Origin: Bacterioplanoides sp965200585
GTDB lineage: Bacteria > Pseudomonadota > Gammaproteobacteria > Pseudomonadales > Oceanobacteraceae
Reading direction: 5' to 3' (one strand)
DNA length: 64,000 nucleotides
Assembly: GCF_965200585.1 (NCBI RefSeq)
Contig: NZ_OZ241361.1
A program made the position numbers and the translations under genes. The notes beneath the pieces were generated by a model. The model saw nothing but the letters and a program-made list of their open reading frames with translations, made no database searches and was not told the DNA's origin. Shown piece after piece: positions 1 through 8,917 of this stretch. Position 1 is the stretch's first letter, and each line of letters begins with the position of its first letter.

Positions 1-1029
1 ACGGCCATCGCGGCTTTCCTGGCTATGAAAGTGATCTTTACTCCGTTACAGCGTGTGGTGGATGCCATGCAGGATATTGGCCGTGGTCACGGCAGCCTGA
101 ACAGCCGCTTACGTGCTGAAGGCGATCACGAGCTGGCCACTCTGGCGAAAGGCTTTAATCGCTTTGCTGAAAATATTTATCAGCTGGTGGTTAAGGTACG
201 TCACACCACTGATGGGGTGAAAAACACGTCCGACCTCATGACCAACATGACCGGCCAGACGCAGGGAGCTATTCAGGATCAACAGCGTATTTTATCCGGC
301 TCAGCGGAGTCGATGTCGAGTCTGGTGGATATTTCTCAGAACGTTGCTGGCAGTGCCTCCAGCGCTGCAGAAGCCACCACCGATGCCGACCAGAAGTCGA
401 AGCAAGGTCTGGATGTAGTACAAAGCGCCATCTCCGGTATCGATCAGTTATCACGTGATATTGAGCAAGCCTCGCAAGCCATTCGCACGGTTGAAAACGA
501 TTCCAATACCATTGCCACCATTCTGGATGTGATTCGCGGCATTGCCGATCAAACCAATCTGCTGGCATTAAACGCTGCTATTGAAGCCGCCCGGGCTGGT
601 GAACAGGGTCGTGGCTTTGCCGTGGTCGCGGATGAAGTTCGCTCTCTGGCCTCCAAAACTCAGGAGTCCACTACCGAAATCCAAACCATGATTGAACGCC
701 TGCAATCGGGCGCAATCTCAGCGGTAAACACCATGCAATCAAGCACCGAACAAGCCAGCGTGTGTGTCAGCAAAGCCCGTGAAGCCGGTGAAGCACTGAA
801 CAGCATTTCAGCCTCGGTGGGCGATATTAATCGCATGAATTCGGATATTGCCAGCGCCGGTCGCCAGCAGATGGATATTATCGAAGCCATTAATCAGCAG
901 CTGCAGCAAGTGGTCAGCCAGGCAGATACCATTCAGGCTCACGCTCAGGAAGTGAGCAATAATGCCGACAGCATCAGCCAGCAAACACACACTCTGAATG
1001 ATCAGGTGGGTCAGTTTAAAACCGATTAA
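1..1029 (+). CDS. Methyl-accepting chemotaxis protein, C-terminal part (5' end outside window)
   Basis: The reading frame is open from the first base, so the gene starts before the window and the ATG at 25 is internal. What remains is a HAMP-like segment (about the first 60 residues) followed by the cytoplasmic signalling coiled coil. The hairpin tip around 538-650 carries the highly conserved RGIADQTNLLALNAAIEAAR and GFAVVADEVRSLA segments that bind CheA/CheW. The periplasmic sensor and membrane segments are missing, so the ligand cannot be guessed. A perfect hairpin follows the stop codon. No C-terminal CheR-binding pentapeptide is seen. Confidence 0.95.
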   Translation, partial: TAIAAFLAMKVIFTPLQRVVDAMQDIGRGHGSLNSRLRAEGDHELATLAKGFNRFAENIYQLVVKVRHTTDGVKNTSDLMTNMTGQTQGAIQDQQRILSGSAESMSSLVDISQNVAGSASSAAEATTDADQKSKQGLDVVQSAISGIDQLSRDIEQASQAIRTVENDSNTIATILDVIRGIADQTNLLALNAAIEAARAGEQGRGFAVVADEVRSLASKTQESTTEIQTMIERLQSGAISAVNTMQSSTEQASVCVSKAREAGEALNSISASVGDINRMNSDIASAGRQQMDIIEAINQQLQQVVSQADTIQAHAQEVSNNADSISQQTHTLNDQVGQFKTD

Positions 1030-1044
1030 TCGGCTGCTGTTTCC

Positions 1045-1075
1045 AGTGGCCAGTAAAGACACATTACTGGCCACT
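1045..1075 (+). terminator. Hairpin after the chemoreceptor gene
   Basis: A perfect 12-bp stem (AGTGGCCAGTAA with TTACTGGCCACT) with a 7-nt loop lies 15 bp after the stop codon. There is no T-run, so termination strength is uncertain. Confidence 0.55.
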
Positions 1076-1147
1076 TCAGACCACTCACCTTATATCACAG
1101 CGCTTTACACTCGATATCACACAATAAGCATAACCATCGAGACCATT

Positions 1148-3130
1148 ATGAAGCACTCATTGTTGGCAACCGCCTTATGTAGCACGCTGCTGATTGGCTG
1201 CAGTGAATCCCCATCATCCAAACCATCCAACTCACCCCAAATATCTAACTCCTCCAACAGCGCCGCCAGTGCCACCACCCAACAAGCGAATCGTGCCGTT
1301 TCTGAGCAATTGCCCTTTCAGGATCTGACCGATTTTGAGCAAGCTAATAAAGGGCTGATTGCCCGTCCGGATGCGTTAGAGGTCATCAGCGAGCGCGGCG
1401 AGTTGTTGTGGCGTATGGCCGATTATGAGTTTCTCGATGGCGAGGCTGCCGATACTGTAAATCCCAGTCTATGGCGTCAGGCGCAGTTAAATGCCATTCA
1501 TGGTTTGTTTGAAGTCAGCCCTGGCATTTATCAGCTGCGTGGTTTTGATATTTCGAATATGACGTTAATTGAAGGGCAAAACGGCTGGATTGTGGTCGAT
1601 CCACTCACCGCCAAAGAAAGCGCTAAGGTTGCGATTGATTTTGCCATGCAACATCTGCCACAAAAGCCGATCTCCGCCATTATTTTTACCCACAGCCATA
1701 TTGATCATTTTGGTGGCGTGCTGGGGCTGAACGACTATCTGGCCGATGATATTCCTATCGTTGCTCCCCACGGCTTTTTAGAAGAAGCCACCAGCGAAAA
1801 CATTATTGCCGGAACCGCCATGAGCCGCCGCGCGACCTATATGTATGGGCGTGGGTTGGAGCGTAATGCCAACGGCCATGTGGGGTCTGGCTTGGGGAAA
1901 GGCGGAGCCTTTGGTGCGTTTGGTATTCGTGAACCCAATACCTTAATCAGCGAAACCGGCAGTGAATTAACCATTGATGGTGTGCCGTTTGTTTTCCAAT
2001 ACACACCAGAATCCGAAGCACCGGCAGAGATGACCTTTTATCTGCCTGAGCACAAAGCATTTTGTGGCGCCGAACTGGTGTCACGCACCATGCATAACCT
2101 CTATACCTTACGCGGCACTAAGGTACGTGATGCGCGTAAATGGAGCGCTTATATCAACGAGGCCAAGGAATTATTTGCTGATGCCGATATCTATTTTGGC
2201 AGCCATCACTGGCCTATCTGGGGACAGAAACAGATTCAGACCTTCCTGACCCAGCAGCGCGATACCTATAAGTACATTCACGATCAAACCGTGCGTCATC
2301 TGAATAACGGTCTGGTGAGTGATGAAATTGCCGAAACCCTTCAGCTACCCGAATCATTAGCCAACACCTTTTCCAGCCGTGGTTATTACGGCACCCTGAA
2401 GCACAACAGCCGCGCCGTGTATCAGGCCTATATGGGTTGGTACGATGGTAATCCGGCTCATCTTGACCCGCTGCCTGCCAGCCAGACGGCCAGCCGTTAT
2501 GTGACATTAGCCGGTGGTGCGGATGCTTTATTGCAACAAAGCCAAAGCGCGGTCGATCAGGGTGACTATCGTTGGGCCGCCGAGCTATTAAATCATTTGG
2601 TGTTTGCCCAGCCAGACAATCAGGCGGCCCGTAACCTGCTGGTCGACTCCTACGAGCAACTGGGGTTTCAGGCTGAATCCGGCCCATGGCGCGATGTGTA
2701 TTTATCCGCCGCTAAAGAGCTGCGCCATGGCAAAGCCAATAACGGCATTGATATTCGCCAGATGAAAGACGTGCTGATGCAATCACCCGTGAGCAACTTC
2801 TTTGATTCGATGTCGGTACGCTTAAAGGCGGAAGACGTGGATGACGATCAAGCCGCCATGGCGATTTCGATCAGCGATAAAAACGAACAGTATTTTTTAT
2901 GGATCGAAAACTCGGTACTGCATCATCGTCCGTTGCGATCTGACGACAACTTCGCTGCCCGTTTAACCATCAGCCACGAGTTGTTTGTGGATATGTTGCT
3001 GGGCAATGCCGGTATCCGCGAAACCCTGTTTTCCGATGATTTGTCGGTGGATGGCAGCCTGCTGGAACTGGTTGGCTTCTTCAGTTTATTTGAACAACCG
3101 GATGCCAATTTTAATATTGTGACGCCCTAG
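1148..3130 (+). CDS. Secreted/lipoprotein alkyl sulfatase, metallo-beta-lactamase fold (SdsA/BDS1 type)
   Basis: Hydrolyses linear alkyl sulfate esters such as dodecyl sulfate to alcohol plus sulfate, judged from family architecture. I chose the ATG at 1148 over an upstream in-frame codon at 998 because it gives a lipoprotein signal with lipobox LIG-C at Cys18. The protein is about 660 residues, the normal family size. The binuclear zinc motif THSHIDHFGG is present (His182, His184, Asp186, His187), and FGSHHW supplies a further ligand region. The C-terminal ~120 residues look like the SCP2-like domain of this family. The next gene, an AraC regulator, is convergent and may or may not control it. 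Confidence 0.88.
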   Translation: MKHSLLATALCSTLLIGCSESPSSKPSNSPQISNSSNSAASATTQQANRAVSEQLPFQDLTDFEQANKGLIARPDALEVISERGELLWRMADYEFLDGEAADTVNPSLWRQAQLNAIHGLFEVSPGIYQLRGFDISNMTLIEGQNGWIVVDPLTAKESAKVAIDFAMQHLPQKPISAIIFTHSHIDHFGGVLGLNDYLADDIPIVAPHGFLEEATSENIIAGTAMSRRATYMYGRGLERNANGHVGSGLGKGGAFGAFGIREPNTLISETGSELTIDGVPFVFQYTPESEAPAEMTFYLPEHKAFCGAELVSRTMHNLYTLRGTKVRDARKWSAYINEAKELFADADIYFGSHHWPIWGQKQIQTFLTQQRDTYKYIHDQTVRHLNNGLVSDEIAETLQLPESLANTFSSRGYYGTLKHNSRAVYQAYMGWYDGNPAHLDPLPASQTASRYVTLAGGADALLQQSQSAVDQGDYRWAAELLNHLVFAQPDNQAARNLLVDSYEQLGFQAESGPWRDVYLSAAKELRHGKANNGIDIRQMKDVLMQSPVSNFFDSMSVRLKAEDVDDDQAAMAISISDKNEQYFLWIENSVLHHRPLRSDDNFAARLTISHELFVDMLLGNAGIRETLFSDDLSVDGSLLELVGFFSLFEQPDANFNIVTP

Positions 3131-3163
3131 CAGGTTGTTAGAGCTTGATAGAGACTCGTGAAC

Positions 3164-4195
3164 TTACTTTTCAGCATCTCGATACTGGGCCGGGGTTAAC
3201 CCGGTCCAGCGTTGGAACGCCCGGCTGAAATTACTGCTGTCACTGAAGCCGGTACGATAGGCCACTTCCGTCACTGGCAGCTCCTGAATTAATAAACGCT
3301 GCGCTAATTGCTGTCGCACGCGTTGAACACATTCACGAAAGCTGGTGTGTTCGTCACTGAGGTAGCGCCGCAAGGAGCGTTCACTCACCGCAAACTGCTG
3401 GGCAGCCTCGGCCAGCGTTGGCTCTCCCTGCTGCAGATTAGCGACGATATAGTGCTCCACTTGATGACGCCAGCCACTGAGTTGTAAGCCATCGAGGTAT
3501 TTTTTCACCGCCGCTTCATTGGCTAAGCGCAGTTCCTGATTACCCATCACCGGCGCTTGCTGTAATTGCTGACGTGAAAACCATAAGCCATAGGCGTCGC
3601 AGGCAAATTCAACCGGCTCACCAAACACCTGATGCCAGCGGCTGGCGTCTGCGGGCTGAGCACGCATCAGTTGTGTTGCAACAATCAAAGGGTCTGATGG
3701 GTGGTATAAATGAAGGTCACTGACTTGCTGAGTCAGGTTACGGATCACAGCAAAAAACGCTTCAATAGCCAACGGGCTGACTTCCACATTCGCCAGTGGT
3801 TCAACACAAAAGCCCACCCGGTCTGGCTGGTGCTGCAAACGAACCTGAACGGTATTGGAAACCAGGGCGTAATATTCGGCTAGCTTCTCCAGCACCTGCA
3901 ACAGGTTATCGCAGGTCATCACCACCAACCCCAATGCCCGGAAATGGGTGGGCATGGCACATTCAGCCACCGCCAAACCAAATGCAGGGTCATGACTGTA
4001 GTGCTCACACAGCTGCCATAAATGAGTCATACGATGAATATCAATACGCCCATCCGGTTGCTGTTGCACCTGCTGATAATCAATTCCGGCTTGCTGTAAC
4101 AGCGGTTGGGGCTCTATGCCGCGTTGTTGTAACGCCCGGGCAATCGCCAGCGGCCAGGCTGAAATGGTGGTGTAGAAGTCCGATTGCCGCTGCAT
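3164..4195 (-). CDS. AraC family transcriptional regulator
   Basis: A 343-residue regulator with the two-part layout of the OruR/ArgR-like AraC group: an N-terminal ligand-binding domain (about residues 15-200) and a C-terminal double helix-turn-helix (about 240-340). The last part shows the signature VAYRTGFSDSSNFSRAFQRW followed by TGLTPAQYR. It converges on the alkyl sulfatase gene (33 bp apart) and lies downstream of a PLC-like gene on the same strand. Its effector and targets cannot be read from the sequence. Confidence 0.88.
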   Translation of the reverse strand: MQRQSDFYTTISAWPLAIARALQQRGIEPQPLLQQAGIDYQQVQQQPDGRIDIHRMTHLWQLCEHYSHDPAFGLAVAECAMPTHFRALGLVVMTCDNLLQVLEKLAEYYALVSNTVQVRLQHQPDRVGFCVEPLANVEVSPLAIEAFFAVIRNLTQQVSDLHLYHPSDPLIVATQLMRAQPADASRWHQVFGEPVEFACDAYGLWFSRQQLQQAPVMGNQELRLANEAAVKKYLDGLQLSGWRHQVEHYIVANLQQGEPTLAEAAQQFAVSERSLRRYLSDEHTSFRECVQRVRQQLAQRLLIQELPVTEVAYRTGFSDSSNFSRAFQRWTGLTPAQYRDAEK

Positions 4196-4200
4196 AATAG

Positions 4201-4227
4201 AGTCATCCGCCAGATAAGCGGATGACT
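4201..4227 (-). terminator. Hairpin between PLC-like gene and AraC gene
   Basis: A perfect 10-bp stem (AGTCATCCGC with GCGGATGACT, 7-nt loop) lies just upstream of the AraC start and 34 bp beyond the stop of the PLC-like gene. No T-run is present, so it may be a terminator or a leader structure. Confidence 0.45.
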
Positions 4228-4260
4228 ATAACGCAAAACGTTCGGTTTGCGGGTCAGAGA

Positions 4261-5499
4261 TTAACGAGTCCAGAGACCTTCCTGCTGGCGATCGTTGTAG
4301 TTCAGCCAAACGTGTGTGTTACCACCTTTCGCTGACCGCAGCGCTTCGTTATCCGCCGAGCTGGCAGGCACAGAGAAGGTGTAATTGCCCGCCAGTGCCG
4401 CACACGCTGCGGTGCCTTCGGTCCAGGCGCCAGTGGTGGTGCTCAGGCTCCAAGAGCCATCATCCTGGTTTTCACAGGCAAAGTGATATTGATTACCACA
4501 GTAGTCATCATCCCAACGACCATTGCCCCACTGCACCGCACAGTCCTGATCGCCACCGGCATTATTCGGTTCATTACGATCCCACGACCAGACAGCCGCT
4601 TCCAAACGTCCATCGTCATGGGTAATGTCGTCCAGATTCACCAGATTTCGGCCAGCTTTAAACTCGCGTTCGATATCCGCGGCTTCCAGGCGGCTAACGG
4701 CGGTGCCGTTAAAGAAAGCACCAATGGCACCCACACCAGTACGGTCTTCCCAGATACGGCTGATATTACCCAAGCCACCAAAGGCCACATTCGCCATCGC
4801 GGCATCACTGGAGCAGTCACCATCTTTCCATAACACCACCTGTTTACCGGCCATTAACACATCGGCTTTACTCAGGTTGGCCGGAATATTCTGACAGCCG
4901 CCAGAGGTGTAAAACTTGTTGCCCAGCTTACTGTTTAAAGTATTCCATAAACGGCTGTGTTCACCATCCACATGGTCTTCGATATAGAGAATAATGACTT
5001 CCGTCGGGTTTTCATTCAGCCAGCGCTGCACTTCGTCCAGCCCATCACTTAAACGACGATCCGCCAGACTGCAGCCCACATGCACATCACCAAAGTTCTG
5101 ACCAATCCCGGAATGACACAACAGAATATCGTTGCCCCAGTCGAAACCATCAATTTTATAGGTCCAGTGTGCATCCAGTTCGAGGAAACGCGCTCCTAAA
5201 CGCAGCTGATCATACATAGAGTGAATCTGCTGAGGATCAAGGTAGCGTAGCGCCGTCCGGTACTCTCGCGAGTTATAGCTGTTGTGAGAGCCCAGAATAC
5301 TGCTTTGACTCAATGGCTCGTTCAGATCCAGCTGACGTTGCATCGCCAGGGCTTTACCGGCCCAGCTATTCTGGAAATCGGCAATCGGATCTGAAGGTGG
5401 TGGCGCAGAGCTCATCGCCAGTGCTGTTGTGGAGCATACTGTGGCAGCGAATGTAGCGGCTGTTTTGGTGACTGTCGTCAGAGGGATTTTTACGTTCAT
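4261..5499 (-). CDS. Secreted PI-PLC X-domain-like phosphodiesterase with C-type-lectin-like tail
   Basis: 412 residues with an N-terminal signal peptide (about 1-28). Residues 60-290 resemble the TIM-barrel of bacterial phosphatidylinositol-specific phospholipase C: ILGSHNSYN (His72) and LLCHS (His129) correspond to the two catalytic histidines, and FLELDAHW lies between them. The C-terminal ~110 residues look lectin-like: WDRNEPNNAG, then paired cysteines with WGNGRWDDDYC and FACE, then a WTEG...WLNYND segment. It is probably an exported enzyme acting on lipids or glycolipids; the substrate is unknown. The enzymatic call rests on motifs only. Confidence 0.75.
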   Translation of the reverse strand: MNVKIPLTTVTKTAATFAATVCSTTALAMSSAPPPSDPIADFQNSWAGKALAMQRQLDLNEPLSQSSILGSHNSYNSREYRTALRYLDPQQIHSMYDQLRLGARFLELDAHWTYKIDGFDWGNDILLCHSGIGQNFGDVHVGCSLADRRLSDGLDEVQRWLNENPTEVIILYIEDHVDGEHSRLWNTLNSKLGNKFYTSGGCQNIPANLSKADVLMAGKQVVLWKDGDCSSDAAMANVAFGGLGNISRIWEDRTGVGAIGAFFNGTAVSRLEAADIEREFKAGRNLVNLDDITHDDGRLEAAVWSWDRNEPNNAGGDQDCAVQWGNGRWDDDYCGNQYHFACENQDDGSWSLSTTTGAWTEGTAACAALAGNYTFSVPASSADNEALRSAKGGNTHVWLNYNDRQQEGLWTR

Positions 5500-5612
5500 G
5501 ATGTGTTTCCTGTAAGCGTATAGGAATCGATGGTGTCTGATTCTGAAATGATCAGATTTATTATTAGTACGAACGTTTTATTACAAATTATGCTTTCAGG
5601 GATAGGTCAAAG

Positions 5613-5635
5613 CAGGCCGATTAGATTACGGCCTG
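5613..5635 (-). terminator. Hairpin downstream of the 249-residue hypothetical gene
   Basis: A 7-bp stem (CAGGCCG with CGGCCTG) is followed on the minus strand by a short T-containing stretch (CTTTGACC). A second weaker hairpin (GGAACCTG with CAGGCTCC) lies at about 5656-5675. Either could end the transcript of the upstream symporter operon. Confidence 0.4.
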
Positions 5636-5682
5636 TATTCATACAAAATAATGAGTTGGAACCTGTAAACAGGCTCCGGAAA

Positions 5683-6432
5683 TCAGGAAGGGTCTTTTAA
5701 TAAAGTCGACGAGGCCTGTAACCAGGCTTTTAAAGCCGGTTGCTGGTAGGCCCGGGTCAGTGCCGCAATGCCGTCGTTAGGTGTGCGGCGATAGGTGTAC
5801 AACAGAAATTCCTGCGCTTCCGCCTGCAACTGGGTTTGCCAGTTCGCCGGTGGCTGCCAGTTTTTTAATACCGCCTGTAACTGGGCATAGACAGACGCCC
5901 GGGTCTGTAAAATCAGATCGGAAAAGTGCATCGCCTGATCCAGATCGCTAATGGTTTTTAAGCGCCCGACTGAAGGCGGTTGCGCTCGTAACTTCTCAAC
6001 ATAAGCGAGAAACTCAGCCGAATCCTGACCCGCCACTGCGGCATTTTCTTTACTGCGCGCCTGGCGCATCACCTGACTGTTCAGAGTTTTGATCAGCTGC
6101 TGTAACTGTTGTTGAGTCAGAGATTGCAGCGGCTGTTTTAATCGTTCAGTTAACTGCACTGGCGACCATAATTGTGTCACCCGACCGGCAACCTGATACT
6201 GAAAGCCCAAGGCAGCCTGCTGTTTATTCAGTTCACGTTGTGCCAGATGACGTGCTTGCAGGCTTAAACCGGTCAGCCCGGATAACTCAATCACCCGTGC
6301 TAACTGTTGCTCGTGCTCAACGTCGTGCTGTAAACCGTTTTGCTGAGCGGCGGCCGTTGAATTTGCCCAGCTTAACGCCGGTAAGGTTGCCAGAGTCAGT
6401 AACCCAATAACTGAAAATAACCGCCGAATCAT
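5683..6432 (-). CDS. Exported hypothetical protein cotranscribed with symporter
   Basis: 249 residues with a clear signal peptide (MIRRLFSVIGLLTLATLPALSWA). The mature part is Gln/Ala/Leu-rich and predicted mostly helical, so it is probably periplasmic. I do not recognise the family. Its start codon overlaps the stop of the upstream symporter gene (ATGA overlap at 6429-6432), so the two are almost certainly translationally coupled and may share a function, but nothing in the sequence says which. Confidence 0.75.
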   Translation of the reverse strand: MIRRLFSVIGLLTLATLPALSWANSTAAAQQNGLQHDVEHEQQLARVIELSGLTGLSLQARHLAQRELNKQQAALGFQYQVAGRVTQLWSPVQLTERLKQPLQSLTQQQLQQLIKTLNSQVMRQARSKENAAVAGQDSAEFLAYVEKLRAQPPSVGRLKTISDLDQAMHFSDLILQTRASVYAQLQAVLKNWQPPANWQTQLQAEAQEFLLYTYRRTPNDGIAALTRAYQQPALKAWLQASSTLLKDPS

Positions 6433-7709
6433 GCTTTTACGTCTCCTGCTTGCGGGTCATTAAAGATGGTTTTATTCAGTGCGCCATCCGAGTGAGCCAC
6501 TGTCACAGAAACCATGGCATCGCCGGTGACATTCACCGCCGTGCGGATCATATCGAGAATACGGTCAACACCAATAATCAGAGCAATACCTTCAACCGGC
6601 AGACCCACTTGTTGTAATACCAGTGCCAGTGTCACCAGCCCGACACCCGGAACACCGGCCGTGCCGATAGACGCCAACATCGCGGTGACAATCACTAACA
6701 AGTAATCAGTCAGTGCCAGATCAAGACCAAACGCCTGAGCAATAAACACAGTCGCCACGCCCTGCATAATAGCCGTACCGTCCATATTAATGGTGGCACC
6801 TAATGGCACGGCAAAGGATGCCACGCGATTATCGGCCCCCAGTCGTTGCTCCACGGTACGCAAGGTAATCGGCAGAGTGGCATTACTGGACGCGGTACTG
6901 AAAGCAAACAGCTGAGTATTGCGCATTTTTTTCAGGAAAATAGCCGGTGACAAACCCGTCAGGGTTTTCAGGATCAGCGGATATACCACCAATGCATGCA
7001 CCGCCAGAGCACCCACCACCGTCAGCATATAAATGGCTAAGTCGCCGACGGTTCCCAGTCCTTGTTTGGCAAACAAGCTGAAAAGCAGAGCAAACACCCC
7101 GTATGGCGCTAATGACATTAACAAGGTCACCAGCTTCATCAGTACTTCGTTCCAGTCATTAAAGGTGGCACCAATCCGATCTCCGGCGGCACCGGCACGG
7201 CCAATCGCCAAACCAATCAATACTGCAAATACGATCACCTGCAGCATTTTACCTTCGGCCATGGCGGCAATCGGATTAGTCGGGAAAATATTGATAAACA
7301 CCTGCTTCAGCGAGGTCTCTGCTGGTGCTTTGTAGTTGGCTTCGGTTTGTAGCGATACGCCGGAGCCCGGTTCAAACAAAGTCGCCAGAAACAGTGCCAG
7401 AGAGATGGCTAAACCGGTTGTGATGATATACAGACCGATGGTTTTAACACTCAGCAGCCCCAGACTGCTCTGATCCTTCAGGTGGCACACACCACACACC
7501 AGCGACACAAACACCAGCGGCACCACCAGCACTTTTAAACTGGCCACAAAAATTTTACCGAGGACAAAAAATACCCCGTTTGCCAGCAGGTCATCGAGGA
7601 TATAACGCAGGGTCTGATTAAGGCCGTCATCTGCCAGCAGAACCTGAGTGATACTGCCGAGCACCACCGCCAGCGCCATGGCAATAAGAATTCGTTTGGT
7701 CAGATTCAT
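6429..7709 (-). CDS. Dicarboxylate/amino acid:cation symporter (DAACS family)
   Basis: A 426-residue inner-membrane secondary transporter of the GltP/DctA family, importing dicarboxylates or acidic amino acids with Na+ or H+. The family hallmarks are visible: STASSNATLPIT for the first re-entrant loop, ATINMDGTAIMQG and then GTAGVPGVG for the substrate and cation sites, and multiple hydrophobic helices. Length is normal. A Shine-Dalgarno-like AAGGA precedes the ATG. It overlaps the downstream exported hypothetical gene by 4 bp. The substrate cannot be told between glutamate, aspartate and C4-dicarboxylates. Confidence 0.93.
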   Translation of the reverse strand: MNLTKRILIAMALAVVLGSITQVLLADDGLNQTLRYILDDLLANGVFFVLGKIFVASLKVLVVPLVFVSLVCGVCHLKDQSSLGLLSVKTIGLYIITTGLAISLALFLATLFEPGSGVSLQTEANYKAPAETSLKQVFINIFPTNPIAAMAEGKMLQVIVFAVLIGLAIGRAGAAGDRIGATFNDWNEVLMKLVTLLMSLAPYGVFALLFSLFAKQGLGTVGDLAIYMLTVVGALAVHALVVYPLILKTLTGLSPAIFLKKMRNTQLFAFSTASSNATLPITLRTVEQRLGADNRVASFAVPLGATINMDGTAIMQGVATVFIAQAFGLDLALTDYLLVIVTAMLASIGTAGVPGVGLVTLALVLQQVGLPVEGIALIIGVDRILDMIRTAVNVTGDAMVSVTVAHSDGALNKTIFNDPQAGDVKA

Positions 7710-7762
7710 CTCAGATTCCTTTTTATTAACTTCGGTTGTTAATTCCGGTTATTCATTCTGAT

Positions 7763-7880
7763 ACGGAGTTGATAACGGATAATGTTTTTTGCCGCCGCCC
7801 CGAAGGCACATCCATGTGCCTGCCGGGCGGTCGCAACATCCTGTTGCTGCTCTCAAAAACATTACCCGCCATTACTCCGT
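7763..7880. repeat. Intergenic palindromic repeat element (copy 3 of a family)
   Basis: A 118-bp multi-stem palindrome fills the gap between two minus-strand genes. Outer stem ACGGAGT/ACTCCGT, next TAATGTTTTT(T)G/CAAAAACATTA, then two internal hairpins: CCGCCC..GGCAC-ATCCAT-GTGCC..GGGCGG and GCAAC-ATCCT-GTTGC followed by TGCTC. The CATCC..TGT and GCTC words recur in the elements at 50537 and 52096. An ORF can be drawn through it, but it has no independent support. Confidence 0.65.
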
Positions 7881-7910
7881 TAGATATCGCTAAAGCCGTT
7901 TGTTCTCGGC

Positions 7911-8285
7911 TTACTTCTTCTTTTTGGCTTTCATTAATTTTGCCAGCCCCTGAAACCACATCACGGCTTTAAAGTCGCCAGACAGCGTGATTTCTTTATT
8001 TTGAATGCCCTTCATAAAGGCATTTTTGTCTTTTGAGGTCAGCACTGCCAGGCCGGTCTGAGCATCTTTAAAACTGATGGAAAACGCCGGGTCAGCGTGT
8101 GCCTTGCCTTTACTTTTTACTTGCTGATCTTTAACCACATAGTGACGGACAATAGCGCCATCAGCGGTTTGCAGTTGAAAGACCAGATCTTTACCTTGCA
8201 GCTGCTCGCGGAAGTCCGGGTTGTTTTTCGCTGACTTCTTCATCATCAGGCCTAACGCCCATAACAGCAGACGAAATTTAATCAT
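7911..8285 (-). CDS. SCP2 sterol-binding-domain-like protein
   Basis: 124 residues with an N-terminal hydrophobic helix. The sequence pattern LVFQLQTADG..RHYVV..GKA.ADPAFSISFKDAQTGLAVL matches the SCP2-like fold, which binds lipids in a hydrophobic tunnel. It ends in a Lys-rich tail. Small stand-alone SCP2 proteins of this kind are common in gammaproteobacteria and their physiological role is unclear. It is separated by 72 bp and a hairpin from the DUF1415 gene upstream. Confidence 0.75.
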   Translation of the reverse strand: MIKFRLLLWALGLMMKKSAKNNPDFREQLQGKDLVFQLQTADGAIVRHYVVKDQQVKSKGKAHADPAFSISFKDAQTGLAVLTSKDKNAFMKGIQNKEITLSGDFKAVMWFQGLAKLMKAKKKK

Positions 8286-8332
8286 GGTGAGTACCTTACT
8301 TTGTTTTGAATGGGATAAATCATGCTCGTTAG

Positions 8333-8367
8333 CCCACGCTGGATAATGACGTTAACATCAGCGTGGG
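8333..8367 (-). terminator. Hairpin at the end of the DUF1415 gene
   Basis: A perfect 9-bp stem (CCCACGCTG with CAGCGTGGG) overlaps the last codons of the upstream gene. No T-run follows on the minus strand. Confidence 0.4.
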
Positions 8368-8885
8368 TCGTCAAACACCCGGGATTTTGCCAGAGCAGGC
8401 ATAGCTTTTAACAGCCCTTCTCGTCCCAAACGGCGCATATGTTTACGATTTCTTTCCGGAATACGCTCAGGTTTGGTGGCCGAAGCCAGAACGGCTTCCA
8501 TTTCGGCTTCACGGATAATATGCAGTGTTGGGTACGGCGCACGGTTGGTGAAGTGACTCATATCCGCTTCATCTTCGCCTTCAAACAGATACTGCGGATG
8601 AAAGGTAGCCAGCTGCAGAATACCTTCATAACCCAGCTGATACAGTAAATTGTCGCAGATACCCACCCAGTTCCAGTATTCATCAAAGTCGTGCAGCACA
8701 TTGGGGGTGACAAACAAAGCGGTTGGCAATTGTTGCGGGTCGGCGTCAGCAACCTGTTGCAGCAGATGCATAAATTCGGCGGTGACGGTTTCTAAATCGG
8801 TGCTGTCGCTGACATCAATCAGCATGGTGTCGAACACGGGGTGAGCGAAGGGACAGAGCCCTTCGCCGATCACCAGCTGCTTCAC
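8358..8885 (-). CDS. DUF1415 family protein (start uncertain)
   Basis: Conserved cytosolic protein of unknown function. The family signature V-I-G-x-x-LCPFA is at the N-terminus and the protein continues through DDLL..G..QLATFHP.Y.F to a conserved basic C-terminal region. The only usual start codon in frame is the GTG at 8885. It replaces the Val of the family's conserved R-x-W-V segment: the preceding codons up to about 8921 read STDAQLLTREW, which belongs to the family but has no ATG/GTG/TTG. The true start is either a non-standard codon or the annotation is disturbed by a small indel. It follows hupB closely and is probably cotranscribed with it. Confidence 0.8.
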   Translation of the reverse strand: MKQLVIGEGLCPFAHPVFDTMLIDVSDSTDLETVTAEFMHLLQQVADADPQQLPTALFVTPNVLHDFDEYWNWVGICDNLLYQLGYEGILQLATFHPQYLFEGEDEADMSHFTNRAPYPTLHIIREAEMEAVLASATKPERIPERNRKHMRRLGREGLLKAMPALAKSRVFDDPR

Positions 8886-8917
8886 CCACTCACGAGTCAG
8901 CAGCTGGGCATCAGTAC

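Noticed and set aside
998..1147. N-terminal extension of the alkyl sulfatase
   Set aside because: The extension overlaps the end of the chemoreceptor gene and its hairpin; the ATG at 1148 starts a proper lipoprotein signal.
7736..7972. Small open frames across the symporter-SCP2 gap
   Set aside because: They run through a palindromic repeat and show no ribosome-binding site or family features.
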